This document shows positions 1 through 11,469 of a DNA stretch of 64,000 bases, piece by piece. The stretch spans positions 1 to 64,000 of the forward strand of contig JAQEWB010000013.1 of NCBI GenBank assembly GCA_027694045.1, read 5' to 3'. The stretch comes from Bacillaceae bacterium OF18-1A. Its GTDB lineage: Bacteria; Bacillota; Bacilli; Bacillales; Bacillaceae_G. Made by a program: the position numbers and the translations under genes. The notes beneath the pieces are model-generated. The model did not search any database. It was given only the letters and a program-made list of their open reading frames with translations, and was not told the DNA's origin. Every line of letters starts with the position of its first letter. Within the stretch, counting starts at the first letter, position 1.

Positions 1-3
1 AAA

Positions 4-51
4 AACTACACCTCCAATTGTTAGACTGTGTCTAACAATTGGGGTGCAGTT
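4..51 (-). terminator. Inverted repeat at left edge, probable terminator
   Basis: Positions 14-25 and 31-42 form a perfect 12-bp stem with a CTGTG loop. With one bulge (base 13) and one mismatch the arms extend to 4-25 and 31-51. Read on the minus strand the stem is followed by TTTTT, so it fits a terminator for the small gene just upstream. The long extended arms would also fit a repeat or insertion-sequence end cut by the window edge. Confidence 0.55.
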
Positions 52-92
52 CAAATTAACTAACCTGTTTTTTATTAAATGAACGATTTTGT

Positions 93-305
93 TTAAATTT
101 CTATATCTTTTATCGTTTCTTCAATTTTTTCATCTAACTCGTTATATTTTTCGGAGATATCACATATTACATCTTGTATCGCTTTGTCTACTTCATGCCA
201 AGGAACTGCTTTTTCTGCCCACTTCTGATGTAAAATCCACGCTTCAATGTCTTCCGCTTTTTTCTTGAGAACATCACGTTTCTTCAAAGCTTCTGAAAGA
301 TTCAT
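93..305 (-). CDS. Small hypothetical coiled-coil protein
   Basis: This encodes 70 residues, very rich in Lys, Glu, Asp and Ile with heptad-like spacing, so it is probably a soluble helical or coiled-coil protein. I do not recognise the family. The start is the second of two nearby ATGs: GAGGA sits about 6 bases ahead of the ATG at 305 but directly abuts the one at 311. There is no signal peptide or membrane segment. It stands alone on the minus strand, with a hairpin and T-run at its 3' side. Confidence 0.55.
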   Translation of the reverse strand: MNLSEALKKRDVLKKKAEDIEAWILHQKWAEKAVPWHEVDKAIQDVICDISEKYNELDEKIEETIKDIEI

Positions 306-410
306 AACCATTCCTCTTTTCGATTAAAATAACGCTTTTATTAAAATTCATTTTCTATTTCCTCGCTTGTCCATTTCACTTTGCTCTACTCCCGCATTTA
401 CTATTAGTAA

Positions 411-1112
<702 letters not shown>

Positions 1113-1132
1113 TAAAAAGGATTTATAAATTT

Positions 1133-1165
1133 AAAGTCTCTTTGAAGCACCTAAAGAGACTTTTT
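1133..1165 (+). terminator. Terminator after collagen-like gene
   Basis: AAAGTCTCTTT (1133-1143) pairs perfectly with AAAGAGACTTT (1153-1163) around a 9-base loop, with further T's after it. It lies 20 bases past the stop codon. Confidence 0.85.
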
Positions 1166-1315
1166 AAAGTCCATATATACATCGAATAGTAAAAAGGTAG
1201 TTTTTTATCATAAATAGGGTAACTTTTTTAATAAAATTCAAATTTTGTTTCACTCAAATGCCCCACCCTAAAAACGTCACATAATAAATCCGCAAATATC
1301 TAAACAATCATTAAA

Positions 1316-1349
1316 AAAACCACCCAAAGGCTCCCCTTCAGGTGGTTTT
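1316..1349 (-). terminator. glpD terminator
   Basis: AAAACCACC (1316-1324) pairs with GGTGGTTTT (1341-1349). On the minus strand the stem runs into further T's, directly after the glpD stop. Confidence 0.85.
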
Positions 1350-1354
1350 CTCTT

Positions 1355-3037
1355 TTATGCTAAAGCAGCTGCCTGCTCTTGTTGATCTACAGGAATGACA
1401 GCGTCTCTTAATGCTTTTTCTAGTTCTGCTGTGTATTGCATTTGCTCTTCTTTGCTCCAGCCAAGTTTTGCAGCCATGTAGTTGATTACGGCTTCTTTCC
1501 ACTCGTATACCCAGTGGATGTTGAAGAATACTGCACCTCTGCGGCGTACGAAGAAGTCGACTGGTTTCGCTGTCATTTCGTAATCCATTGCGTATACAAG
1601 TGGGATTAGAACGTCAAGCGGCATGTTGTATTCTTTCGCTTCGTCTTTATGTTTTTTCGCTAAGTCGAACAGTACATCAACGTTAGAGCCGTAGAATTTC
1701 GCGAATTCTTCTGCTTGTGCTGTTGTTAAACCGTATTTCGTACCTTCGCCTGCTTTTTTCGCAACGAATGCTGGGAATCCGTGTGAACCATCTACATGTC
1801 CACCAGAGATTGGCATATGTTTCGTTGTGCTCTTCGGATATGTCTTATGACCTTCTTTTTGTAGTAAGTTCGTTACGTAGTCTACTACCATTTCAGCCAT
1901 TTTGCGGTATCCTGTTAATTTACCACCTGCGATTGTAATTAAACCAGATTCAGAAGTCCAAATTTCATCTTTACGAGAAATTTCAGATGCGCTCTTACCT
2001 TCTTCGTAAATTAACGGACGTACACCAGCCCAGCTTGATTCGATGTCTTTTTCCGTAATTTTTACGCTCGGGAACATGTAGTTAATCGCATTAATGATAT
2101 ATGTGCGATCTTCTGTTGTCATTTGTGGTACAGCTGCGTCTTTATCATAAAACGTATCTGTTGTACCTACATATGTTTTTCCGCCGCGCGGAATCGCGAA
2201 CACCATACGTTTATCAGGTGTATCGAAATAAATCGCTTGGCCTAACGGGAAACGTTTTTGGTCAATTACTAAGTGAACACCTTTTGATAATTGAAGTACT
2301 TTTCCTTTTTTCGAGTTATCTTTTTCACGAAGTGTATCTACCCAAGGACCAGCTGCGTTTACAATTTTCTTACCGTAAACTTCGTACACTTCTCCGTCTA
2401 GTAAATCGATTACACGTACACCACATACTTTTCCGTCTTTATATAAGAAACCGTCTACTTTTGCGTAGTTAACAGCTTTTGCGCCATGCTCAATTGCTTC
2501 TTTCATTACTTCAATTGTAAGACGCGCATCATCAGTGCGATATTCAACGTAGTAACCGCCGCCTTTTAATCCTTCTTGTTTTACAAGAGGCTCTTTCTTC
2601 AGCGTTTCTTCACGGTTAAACATTTTTCTGCGCTCGCTTCGTTTTACGCCTGCTAAGAAGTCGTATACACGAAGACCAATTGATGTACTGAATGATCCGA
2701 ACGTACCGCCTGTATGGAACGGAAGTAACATCCACTCTGGTGTTGTTACATGGGGACCGTTCTCATATACGATTGCACGCTCTTTCCCCACCTCTGCTAC
2801 CATTTTCACTTCAAGTTGTTTTAAATAACGTAGACCACCGTGTACAAGTTTCGTTGAACGACTTGATGTACCTGCTGCAAAGTCCTGCATTTCAAACACA
2901 ATTGTTGATAACCCGCGTGTTGCCCCATCTAATGCAATACCAGAACCAGTAATACCTCCACCAATTACGATCACATCTAACTCTTGTTTATTTACTCCGT
3001 TTAATACGTCTTTACGTTGTTTACTTGAAAATTTCAT
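1355..3037 (-). CDS. glpD: Aerobic glycerol-3-phosphate dehydrogenase GlpD
   Basis: The 560-residue FAD-dependent, membrane-associated enzyme oxidises sn-glycerol-3-phosphate to dihydroxyacetone phosphate and passes electrons to menaquinone. The N-terminal dinucleotide fold is clear (VIGGGITGSGIALDGATRG, about residues 23-41), as are the downstream GTSSRSTKLVHGGLRYL and the C-terminal DAO_C region. Length is normal for the family. The start is the ATG at 3037 behind GGAGGAATT; the ORF is open upstream to 3076 but that part overlaps the leader. It is last in the glpF-glpK-glpD cluster yet has its own promoter and its own terminator/antiterminator leader, as in B. subtilis. Confidence 0.96.
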   Translation of the reverse strand: MKFSSKQRKDVLNGVNKQELDVIVIGGGITGSGIALDGATRGLSTIVFEMQDFAAGTSSRSTKLVHGGLRYLKQLEVKMVAEVGKERAIVYENGPHVTTPEWMLLPFHTGGTFGSFSTSIGLRVYDFLAGVKRSERRKMFNREETLKKEPLVKQEGLKGGGYYVEYRTDDARLTIEVMKEAIEHGAKAVNYAKVDGFLYKDGKVCGVRVIDLLDGEVYEVYGKKIVNAAGPWVDTLREKDNSKKGKVLQLSKGVHLVIDQKRFPLGQAIYFDTPDKRMVFAIPRGGKTYVGTTDTFYDKDAAVPQMTTEDRTYIINAINYMFPSVKITEKDIESSWAGVRPLIYEEGKSASEISRKDEIWTSESGLITIAGGKLTGYRKMAEMVVDYVTNLLQKEGHKTYPKSTTKHMPISGGHVDGSHGFPAFVAKKAGEGTKYGLTTAQAEEFAKFYGSNVDVLFDLAKKHKDEAKEYNMPLDVLIPLVYAMDYEMTAKPVDFFVRRRGAVFFNIHWVYEWKEAVINYMAAKLGWSKEEQMQYTAELEKALRDAVIPVDQQEQAAALA

Positions 3038-3060
3038 GGTAATTCCTCCCTTTGATAACG

Positions 3061-3118
3061 AAAAAAGAGACCACAAACTCCGCTATAGATTTCGCCTCTA
3101 TAGCGTGTTGTGGTCTCT
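3061..3118 (-). promoter_or_regulatory. GlpP-type antiterminator leader of glpD
   Basis: In the minus-strand RNA, 11 perfect base pairs (3108-3118 with 3066-3076) close a hairpin followed by six U's, ending about 25 bases before the glpD start. Inside the loop a second perfect 8-bp stem (3098-3105 with 3081-3088) is nested. In B. subtilis, GlpP with glycerol-3-phosphate suppresses such a terminator. The same two-stem plan recurs in front of glpF. The structure is seen in the sequence; GlpP binding is inferred from the family. Confidence 0.88.
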
Positions 3119-3151
3119 CCAAATCTCCTACCGAATTATTAACTTGTCACC

Positions 3152-5496
<2,345 letters not shown>

Positions 5497-5569
5497 AGTA
5501 TCCCTCCACAATCAATTTAAACGCTTTCAAATGTGATAGAGGTAAAATTGAATGGCCATTCGTTTTTTC

Positions 5570-5636
5570 AAAAGAAAAAGACCCACAGCTTACATGCTTC
5601 TATATAAAAATATATAGAAACAATAAAATGTGGATC
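5570..5636 (-). promoter_or_regulatory. GlpP-type antiterminator leader of glpF
   Basis: In minus-strand RNA GAUCCACA (5636-5629) pairs with UGUGGGUC (5587-5580), including one G-U pair, and is followed by UUUUUCUUUU. A nested perfect 9-bp stem (5619-5611 with 5606-5598) has an AAAA-complement loop. The plan matches the glpD leader: outer terminator stem plus inner stem. It indicates antitermination by the neighbouring GlpP. Confidence 0.85.
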
Positions 5637-5673
5637 TCTTCTTTTCTCCGTCACGTTTATTAACTTGTCTATA

Positions 5674-5702
5674 ATGTTAACCTCTTATGAAAGCGGTGTC
5701 AA
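5674..5702 (-). promoter_or_regulatory. glpF promoter overlapped by a cre site
   Basis: The minus strand reads TTGACA (5702-5697), 17 bases, then TAACAT (5679-5674). TGAAAGCGGTGTCA at 5688-5701 is a perfect match to the cre consensus TGWAANCGNTNWCA and overlaps the -35 box. CcpA bound here would block the promoter, giving catabolite repression of glycerol uptake. Confidence 0.85.
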
Positions 5703-5723
5703 CAGAATTTTTTCACATTTTCG

Positions 5724-6284
5724 TCACTTTTTTTGGTAATGTTTCCATAGTTCTTTCTTTGATGTCGTAATTGCTGTCGCACCAGCATTTAGAGCTCTCT
5801 CCACATCATCGACAGTACGAATAAAACCACCTGCTAAAATCGGTACACCAGTACGCTCTTTCACTTCAGCAATGACACCTGTTAAAGCTCCAGGAAGCAC
5901 CTCAATATAATCCGGCTTCGTCTTCTCTAACAGATTGCAACTCTTCTCCATTGCGCTAGAATCAATTAAAAAGATGCGCTGAATTGCCACAACACCTTTT
6001 TGCTTCGCCTTCATAATTACGCTCGCCTTTGTCGAAAGTAACCCGTACGGTTTATATTCTTGGCATAAAAACTCCGTCGCATGCCCATCACTTTGTAATC
6101 CATGGATTAAATCAACATGTAAAAACACCTTTTTCCCATACTGCTTCGCAAGCGACACAACACTCTTCAATTGACCGACATGAATATCTAAAATAACGAT
6201 ATACTCATACGAACTATGTAACAGCTTTTCCAAATCTTTAATTTGCCTCACTGCTGGCAAAATCTTCTGTTCATGAAATTCCAT
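5724..6284 (-). CDS. glpP: Glycerol uptake operon antiterminator GlpP
   Basis: The 186-residue protein of the GlpP/YgcP family has a TIM-barrel-like fold. Recognisable parts are HVDLIHGL, the SAMEKSCN region and the C-terminal GGFIRTVDDVERALNAGATAITTS. GlpP binds glycerol-3-phosphate and then leader mRNA, preventing termination ahead of glpFK and glpD; both such leaders are present here. It lies immediately upstream of glpF, in the same direction, as in other Bacillus. Confidence 0.93.
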   Translation of the reverse strand: MEFHEQKILPAVRQIKDLEKLLHSSYEYIVILDIHVGQLKSVVSLAKQYGKKVFLHVDLIHGLQSDGHATEFLCQEYKPYGLLSTKASVIMKAKQKGVVAIQRIFLIDSSAMEKSCNLLEKTKPDYIEVLPGALTGVIAEVKERTGVPILAGGFIRTVDDVERALNAGATAITTSKKELWKHYQKK

Positions 6285-6522
6285 TCTACCTGTCCCCTTC
6301 CTGTCTATTCTTTATAGTACACAATTTGTGAGGAAAGAACAGCTAGTGTTGGGGATTTCTTTCATTATCTATATATTTTCTTCAACTTATCAGAAACTGC
6401 GCCACCTATAACCATTAAATGAAATTATATTAAACGTAACTCTCATTATATCGGCGTTTCGACAAGGAATATCGACTAAACTACAAAATGCGACAATAGT
6501 GGCAACCTACTAACGAGAAGAA

Positions 6523-6550
6523 ACCGTCCCAAAATACCTTTTGGGACGGT
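6523..6550 (-). terminator. Terminator after yhaL
   Basis: ACCGTCCCAAAA (6523-6534) and TTTTGGGACGGT (6539-6550) form a perfect 12-bp stem with a 4-base loop just past the yhaL stop. The rest of 6285-6556 shows no gene. Confidence 0.8.
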
Positions 6551-6556
6551 CTTCTA

Positions 6557-6757
6557 TTAAAGCAATACCGAATCCTTATCACTTTCCTGATTACGTTTCT
6601 CGCGTTCTTCTTCTAAGCGCTTCATATATACTTCGCCTTCTTTTTCAATAAATTCATTATCCATCTCTTGCTCTTTTTTCGAAGTATATAAAACCATGTA
6701 GCCACTTAGTACAATCCCAACAATTACAAGATACACCCACCATGGTAAAGTTTCCAA
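6557..6757 (-). CDS. yhaL: YhaL-type sporulation membrane protein
   Basis: This 66-residue protein begins with one membrane helix (LPWWVYLVIVGIVLSGYMVL), followed by a highly charged helical cytosolic tail (FIEKEGEVYMKRLEEEREKR). That arrangement matches the Bacillus YhaL family, which I know from memory as a sporulation-linked small protein of about 70 residues. The start is TTG at 6757, downstream of GGAAAGGA; no in-frame ATG exists near it. A strong terminator follows. Confidence 0.7.
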   Translation of the reverse strand: METLPWWVYLVIVGIVLSGYMVLYTSKKEQEMDNEFIEKEGEVYMKRLEEEREKRNQESDKDSVLL

Positions 6758-6833
6758 ATCACTTCATTCCTTTCCTTAGACAAGCCTTATTAGTTTCACT
6801 GTATGAGGAAAGAAGTGGATTTATGCTTAAAAT

Positions 6834-7706
6834 TTATTGTGGATGCTTCGAGAAGAATGCTTGTACATATTCCATAAACTCGATTGGCTCTTGGCGGAAT
6901 GGTGCGTGGTACCCTTTTTCAATAATATGGAACGTACTATTCGCAAATAGCCCATGATATAGCTCGCCATTTTGCCACGGAACACTCTTATCATGTCGGC
7001 CCCATATAATTAAAGTTGGTACCTTAATTTTATCTGCTTCCATCGCGATGCGGCGTTCTCTCATTTTCGTAAGCTGATCATAATGCTCTTTATCATCGCG
7101 ACTATTTTTCACTTCATCTTTATTATAATTCGTAATCTCTGTTATCGTTTGAAGATCCGTCGATAGCGGCGGCACTTCATAACTTTCTTTTTGCTGGAAA
7201 GATTCAATGCCTGTAGCGTCTGCTAAAATGAGATGCGTTACGGCGTCCGGATATAAATACGCTAAATTTAGAGACATCTCTCCGCCCATCGAATGACCAA
7301 GTACTGCGAATTGATCGTATCCGAGTTTCTTCATTAACTTATAATATAAATTCACTTGCGCAGGAAACGAATACTCAAAATCAACCGGCTTCGATGAACG
7401 CCCAAATCCTAAAATATCAACCGCAATAATCGTATGGTCTCTTGCAAGCTCCGGATAAATATCACTAAATCCATCTGAAGAACCACCAAATCCGTGAAGC
7501 ATAAGTAAAGGCGGCTTCCCCTCACCAATTCTCTTAAAATAAATTGTCTGCCCATCAATTTGCGCCATACTCTCTTTCGTATGTAGCTTCATCATAACAG
7601 TATCTTTCACTTCTCCAACCTTCGCGATTGGCTTATCAACAAAATTACATACGATTAACAAAACGAGCACAATACCGCTAATGAAATAAAACTTAAACCG
7701 TTTCAA
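6834..7706 (-). CDS. Membrane-anchored alpha/beta hydrolase
   Basis: The 290-residue protein has an N-terminal membrane anchor (about residues 7-24) followed by a complete alpha/beta hydrolase fold. The oxyanion region is LHGFGG (70-75). The nucleophile elbow GHSMGG puts Ser139 at the active site, WGRHDKSVP supplies Asp239 and KGYHAPF supplies His267. The substrate cannot be told; an esterase or lipase-like role at the outer face is likely. The start is TTG at 7706 behind AGAAGGGAGA. Two matching inverted repeats lie in its upstream region (7775-7862), so it is probably under a dedicated repressor. Confidence 0.82.
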   Translation of the reverse strand: MKRFKFYFISGIVLVLLIVCNFVDKPIAKVGEVKDTVMMKLHTKESMAQIDGQTIYFKRIGEGKPPLLMLHGFGGSSDGFSDIYPELARDHTIIAVDILGFGRSSKPVDFEYSFPAQVNLYYKLMKKLGYDQFAVLGHSMGGEMSLNLAYLYPDAVTHLILADATGIESFQQKESYEVPPLSTDLQTITEITNYNKDEVKNSRDDKEHYDQLTKMRERRIAMEADKIKVPTLIIWGRHDKSVPWQNGELYHGLFANSTFHIIEKGYHAPFRQEPIEFMEYVQAFFSKHPQ

Positions 7707-7774
7707 ATTTCCGTCTCCCTTCTCAAGTTGCTATTTATAGTTTTTACATTTTTTGGTTGTTTTATGTTCGCCTT

Positions 7775-7862
7775 TAATTGTAACTATAACAGTTACAATT
7801 ATATTAAAAAAATATTACTTATTTCTATTATTGATGGTTGTTTTGTAACTATTATAGTTACA
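7775..7862. promoter_or_regulatory. Paired operator-like inverted repeats (GTAACT...AGTTAC)
   Basis: TAATTGTAACT-ATAAC-AGTTACAATTA (7775-7801) and TGTAACTA-TTA-TAGTTACA (7844-7862) share the same GTAACT half-site, are perfect palindromes, and lie about 65 bases apart in the 7707-7919 gap upstream of the hydrolase. They look like two binding sites of one dimeric repressor. No regulator gene is adjacent. Confidence 0.65.
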
Positions 7863-7919
7863 CATTTAAAGTAAGTCAATTATTTTATTCGATATAATAA
7901 AAAGAGCACCGACCAAACA

Positions 7920-8447
7920 TCAGCACTCTTCCTCATCACCCTCGTTATTTAAACAAATTTGTTCCGCTATTTCTTGTACCCGTTCCATCGTCATCCCTTC
8001 TCTAAACTCCGTTGCTAGAGGATGATCTGTCGGTTCCAGTTCAATATAAGGACGAATACCATCCGCTCTAGGATGAACCCTCGTTTTTAAATTTACTGTT
8101 TCCAACTCATATGGTAAATCAGTCGAAAGCCAACCAAACATTGGCTCTAACAGTTCTTGTTTATCCCAGAATTCATTCACCTTATCAAAATTCGCTTCAC
8201 TTAGTGAAACCCATACACCCCATATGAAATGTTCATCTGTACCAATGATAGGAATTTCAATACTCCCTCGCATAAAGAAGTGTTCTCCATCCATCACGCA
8301 TAAATCATCGTTCATTTCAAATCTATCTTCTCGCTCTTCAGGTTCAGCGTCATAATAATAAACAGGAGCTGATGATCCATAGCTCGTTGGAAGTTCTTCA
8401 TGATATGTACCGCAGCATTTACAAGTATACCCATTAATTTTCGTCAT
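7920..8447 (-). CDS. DUF2199-family protein
   Basis: The 175-residue cytoplasmic protein begins with a CKCCGTYHEELPTSYG segment, probably a small zinc-binding knuckle. WGVWVSLSEANF, FGWLSTDLPYE and the C-terminal LEPTDHPLATEFREGM follow, which are the marks of the DUF2199 family. No biochemical role is known to me. The start ATG at 8447 follows AGGAATAG. No operon partner is apparent. Confidence 0.8.
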   Translation of the reverse strand: MTKINGYTCKCCGTYHEELPTSYGSSAPVYYYDAEPEEREDRFEMNDDLCVMDGEHFFMRGSIEIPIIGTDEHFIWGVWVSLSEANFDKVNEFWDKQELLEPMFGWLSTDLPYELETVNLKTRVHPRADGIRPYIELEPTDHPLATEFREGMTMERVQEIAEQICLNNEGDEEEC

Positions 8448-8603
8448 TCTATTCCTCCGTCAGTTTTACATACATTTTAGCAAAATATTTATAAAGCGAA
8501 AATAAAATATTCCTCCTTTAGATATATCCAACACTTACTTTCTGAAAATTATAAATGTTTCGTTTCAAAAACGGTATAATACTAATTAAAGGAGGGGATA
8601 AAA

Positions 8604-8981
8604 TTGGTTTTCAAAAAAATTTTATACTTCATTTTAGCTGAGAGTATTTTTATTTATTTAAGTAATTTAATAGAACTAGGATTATTACCGATTATTTTAG
8701 GGTGTTGTTTTATTTTTTCTTATATAAAAATCAAACAAGAAATGGACATTATAAAAATAATTATTTTGAGTATATTAGTAAGTTGTTTATCTCTTGCTTT
8801 CATGATTTTACTTAATGAAATGATAGAAAGAATTTTTAGTTCTTCATTAACTAAATTTATAGAAATTCTATTAGTAATGCTGTGCTGTGGTATAGTAATT
8901 TATCTTTTAGAGTTAGTTATAAAGTTTATTTATAAACGGCTTTTCGAGAAAAGGAATATAAACGGTAAGCTTCAACAGTAA
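8604..8981 (+). CDS. Small hypothetical membrane protein
   Basis: This encodes 125 residues with about four hydrophobic helices (roughly residues 5-20, 23-40, 48-68 and 88-110) and a basic C-terminus. The start is TTG at 8604, supported by GGAGGGG seven bases upstream. It has very high A+T. I do not recognise the family. The stop codon is followed directly by a very long perfect hairpin. Confidence 0.6.
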   Translation: MVFKKILYFILAESIFIYLSNLIELGLLPIILGCCFIFSYIKIKQEMDIIKIIILSILVSCLSLAFMILLNEMIERIFSSSLTKFIEILLVMLCCGIVIYLLELVIKFIYKRLFEKRNINGKLQQ

Positions 8982-9026
8982 GCTTCTTTCATGGATCAGC
9001 TGTTTTTGCTGATCCATGAAAGAAGC
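8982..9026. repeat. 19-bp perfect hairpin between convergent genes
   Basis: Positions 8982-9000 and 9008-9026 are perfectly complementary over 19 bp, with loop TGTTTTT. It lies between the converging membrane-protein and dioxygenase genes. No T-run follows on either strand, so it is an atypical terminator, or an RNA-stabilising or repeat hairpin. Confidence 0.75.
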
Positions 9027-9067
9027 AAGCAGCCCCAGCGATCCGCTAAAGCTACTTGCTCTCCCAC

Positions 9068-10045
9068 TTACTCTTTAATAAATTCCTTCGTACTTCTCAC
9101 TGTATCAATTGGACGAACTAATTTTTCAATTTTTTCACGTTTTGGCTCTAGGAATGGAGGTAAAGATAATTTTTCGCCAAGTGTTTCGTATGGCTCATCT
9201 CCCATAAACCCTGGACCATCTGTTGCGAATTCAAATAAAATTTGTGGTGCTACTCGTGCGTATAATGACTCAAAGAAGTGACGGTCTACATAGCCAGATG
9301 AAGGAAGCCCTACGCTACTGATTCTCTCAATCCACTCTTCTAATACAGCGCGATTTTCTACGCGGAATGCCGCATGGTGAACTGTACCAAAACCTTGCCT
9401 TGCTTCAGGAAGAACGGTATTATGTTCTACAATGACAGATGCACCGTTTCCACCTTCGTTCACTTCAAATAAATAGAATTCTCCTTCTTGCGCAACCTCT
9501 TTAAATAATAGAACTTTCTCTAACACTTCTTTAAAGAAACTAAAGTTTGCAATACGGATGAATACAGGTCCTAAACCAGTAATTGCGTATTCTAATGGAA
9601 CTGGTCCGTTTTGCCACGGTGTACCTGATTCGATCCCTTTATCAAGTTCATCCGAGATTAATTGATAGTGTTGATCATCAAAGTCAACGAAAGAAAGAGT
9701 TTTCTTACCGAATTGCTCTTGAATGCCTGTATGTTCCACTTCAAGACGATCGAAACGTTTCACCCAATAATCTAACGCTGCATCAGTTGGCACGCGGAAT
9801 GAAGTTTTTGAAATTTCATTTGTACCGTGTACTCCTTTTGGAATACCTGGGAAATCAAAGAATGTCATATCTGTTCCTGCACTACCTTTATCATCTGCAA
9901 AGAATAAATGATACGTTTGAATATCGTCTTGGTTTACTGTTTTTTTAACTAAACGCATTCCTAATACGTAAGTGAAAAATTCATAGTTCTTTTCTGCACT
10001 ACTTGTAATCGCTGTAACGTGGTGTATTCCTTTTAATTGGTTCAT
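9068..10045 (-). CDS. Ring-cleaving dioxygenase, VOC superfamily (MhqO/MhqA-like)
   Basis: The 325-residue protein is made of two tandem glyoxalase/VOC modules. Metal-ligand motifs are GIHHVTAIT at the start, TVHHAAFRV in the second half and LFEFATDGPGF near the C-terminus, consistent with an Fe(II) or Mn(II) extradiol dioxygenase. In B. subtilis the homologous MhqO and MhqA are induced by hydroquinones, catechol and other electrophiles. It is the second gene of a pair: its start lies 43 bases before the upstream paralogue's stop, and an MhqR-like box stands ahead of the pair. A detoxification role is inferred from those facts. Confidence 0.85.
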   Translation of the reverse strand: MNQLKGIHHVTAITSSAEKNYEFFTYVLGMRLVKKTVNQDDIQTYHLFFADDKGSAGTDMTFFDFPGIPKGVHGTNEISKTSFRVPTDAALDYWVKRFDRLEVEHTGIQEQFGKKTLSFVDFDDQHYQLISDELDKGIESGTPWQNGPVPLEYAITGLGPVFIRIANFSFFKEVLEKVLLFKEVAQEGEFYLFEVNEGGNGASVIVEHNTVLPEARQGFGTVHHAAFRVENRAVLEEWIERISSVGLPSSGYVDRHFFESLYARVAPQILFEFATDGPGFMGDEPYETLGEKLSLPPFLEPKREKIEKLVRPIDTVRSTKEFIKE

Positions 10046-10088
10046 TTTCTATTCCTCCAATGGTTTTAAAATTATATTTTCTCTTCTA

Positions 10089-11033
10089 TTACTTCTCTTC
10101 AATAGGTGCTAAATTCGCTTCAATCTCTGCACGCTGATCTTCTAGGAACGGTGGTAAATCAAGTTTTTCTCCTAAATGTTCCACATCTCCATCAATTGTG
10201 AATCCTGGCCCATCTGTCGCAATTTCAAAAAGGATTCCGTTTGATTCGCGGAAATATAAGCTTTTAAAGTAGAAACGGTCGATGATTCCTGAAGATTGAA
10301 AACCTCTTTGTTTCACCTGTTCTTCCCAATAAGCAAGCTCTGCATCGTTTTTCACGCGAATTGCGAGGTGGTGAATACTGCCGCGGCCCGGCTTTTCAGA
10401 AGGGCCATCTAAATATTTCACAACGATCTCTCCAAATGCTTCTCCTTTAATGGATTGAAAAATTGCTTCTTCTTCATTTCGGCTAACCTCTGTATAACCG
10501 AACATCTCTGTAAGTGTACTCGCCATCTTATCAAGTCTGCGAACTGTCATTTCCACAGAACCCATACCTTGAATTTGATGCTTTGCAGGAACTTCTGATT
10601 TCTCCCAAGTTTCCCAGTGCTCCACTTTTTCTCCGTTTGAAACGAGTAGTACTAAGCGAAGACCTTCAGCATCCTCAAATTGCAAAGCTCGGCGATTTGC
10701 ATATGTTGTCATTTCACTATGCTTCACACCAAATTCCTCAAATCGTGCTTTCCAGTAATGCAAACTCTCCTCTGAAGGAACGAGTAATCCAATTCGAGTA
10801 ATTGCATTCGTACCGCGGTACGTTCTTCCTACTAAAGGAATTTCAAAAAACGATAATTCCGTACCTGGACTTCCTGTTTTATCTCCATAAAATAAATGAT
10901 ACATTGACGGATCATCTTGGTTTACCGTCATTTTCACACGGCGTAAACCAAGTACATTTTTATAAAAGTGATTATTTTCATTTGCATTTTTCGTAACCAT
11001 TGAAATGTGATGATGCCCTTTAATCTCATACAT
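10089..11033 (-). CDS. Ring-cleaving dioxygenase, VOC superfamily, paralogue
   Basis: This 314-residue paralogue of the next gene has the same two-module layout: GHHHISMVT at the N-terminus, SIHHLAIRV in the middle and LFEIATDGPGF near the end, giving the His-His-Glu metal site. Its sequence differs strongly from its neighbour, so this is an old duplication, perhaps with different aromatic substrates. Transcription probably starts in the 11034-11300 region, where the MhqR-type operator lies. Confidence 0.85.
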   Translation of the reverse strand: MYEIKGHHHISMVTKNANENNHFYKNVLGLRRVKMTVNQDDPSMYHLFYGDKTGSPGTELSFFEIPLVGRTYRGTNAITRIGLLVPSEESLHYWKARFEEFGVKHSEMTTYANRRALQFEDAEGLRLVLLVSNGEKVEHWETWEKSEVPAKHQIQGMGSVEMTVRRLDKMASTLTEMFGYTEVSRNEEEAIFQSIKGEAFGEIVVKYLDGPSEKPGRGSIHHLAIRVKNDAELAYWEEQVKQRGFQSSGIIDRFYFKSLYFRESNGILFEIATDGPGFTIDGDVEHLGEKLDLPPFLEDQRAEIEANLAPIEEK

Positions 11034-11259
11034 TGTTTATTCCTCCGTTTCGTTTTACTAGTCAAGTGATAACTAAAAAATAATATGCTTCTTGGCTTTT
11101 TAATTTATTCTCATTATATTTTTGTAAATTCATCTTAGTGTTTACTGAATACGTTACTTTGTTTTTTAAATCGAAAGCAACTGAGTTATGATTTTTATAT
11201 AGCTCATTTCCTTTCGTTACTATCACTTTACACCTCAAGTGATTGAAAAGCAAGTGAAT

Positions 11260-11277
11260 TATCTCAAGTTCGAGATA
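11260..11277. promoter_or_regulatory. MhqR-type operator upstream of the dioxygenase pair
   Basis: TATCTCAAGTTCGAGATA is a near-perfect palindrome closely matching the B. subtilis MhqR box (TATCTCGAA-TTCGAGATA type) that controls mhqNOP, mhqED and azoR2. It lies 230 bases upstream of the first dioxygenase start. A second ACTTGAGGTG/CACTTGA-rich stretch lies between. The region 11034-11469 holds no other supported gene. Confidence 0.7.
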
Positions 11278-11469
11278 TTTTTTTGTTAAATAACACTTTC
11301 AGGTGGAAAATCTGTAATTTCTATACGGAGTCCTGCCGATAAAATCTAAGTATTATACGTTATTAAAGCCCTTCACTTACACTATTTTAAATTTTTGTAA
11401 TGCAATCGTAGTTATGCTTTGTTATTTTTTTTCATTAATGCTACATTTGTCAGGAGGAGTGGTGAACAC

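Noticed and set aside
1717..1938. Several 60-120-codon frames opposite glpD, glpK, yhaN and other long genes
   Set aside because: Antisense shadows of well-supported genes, without ribosome sites or protein-like composition.
11062..11253. 63-codon minus-strand frame upstream of the dioxygenases
   Set aside because: A/T-rich, no ribosome site, no recognisable pattern, and lies in the promoter region of the dioxygenase pair.
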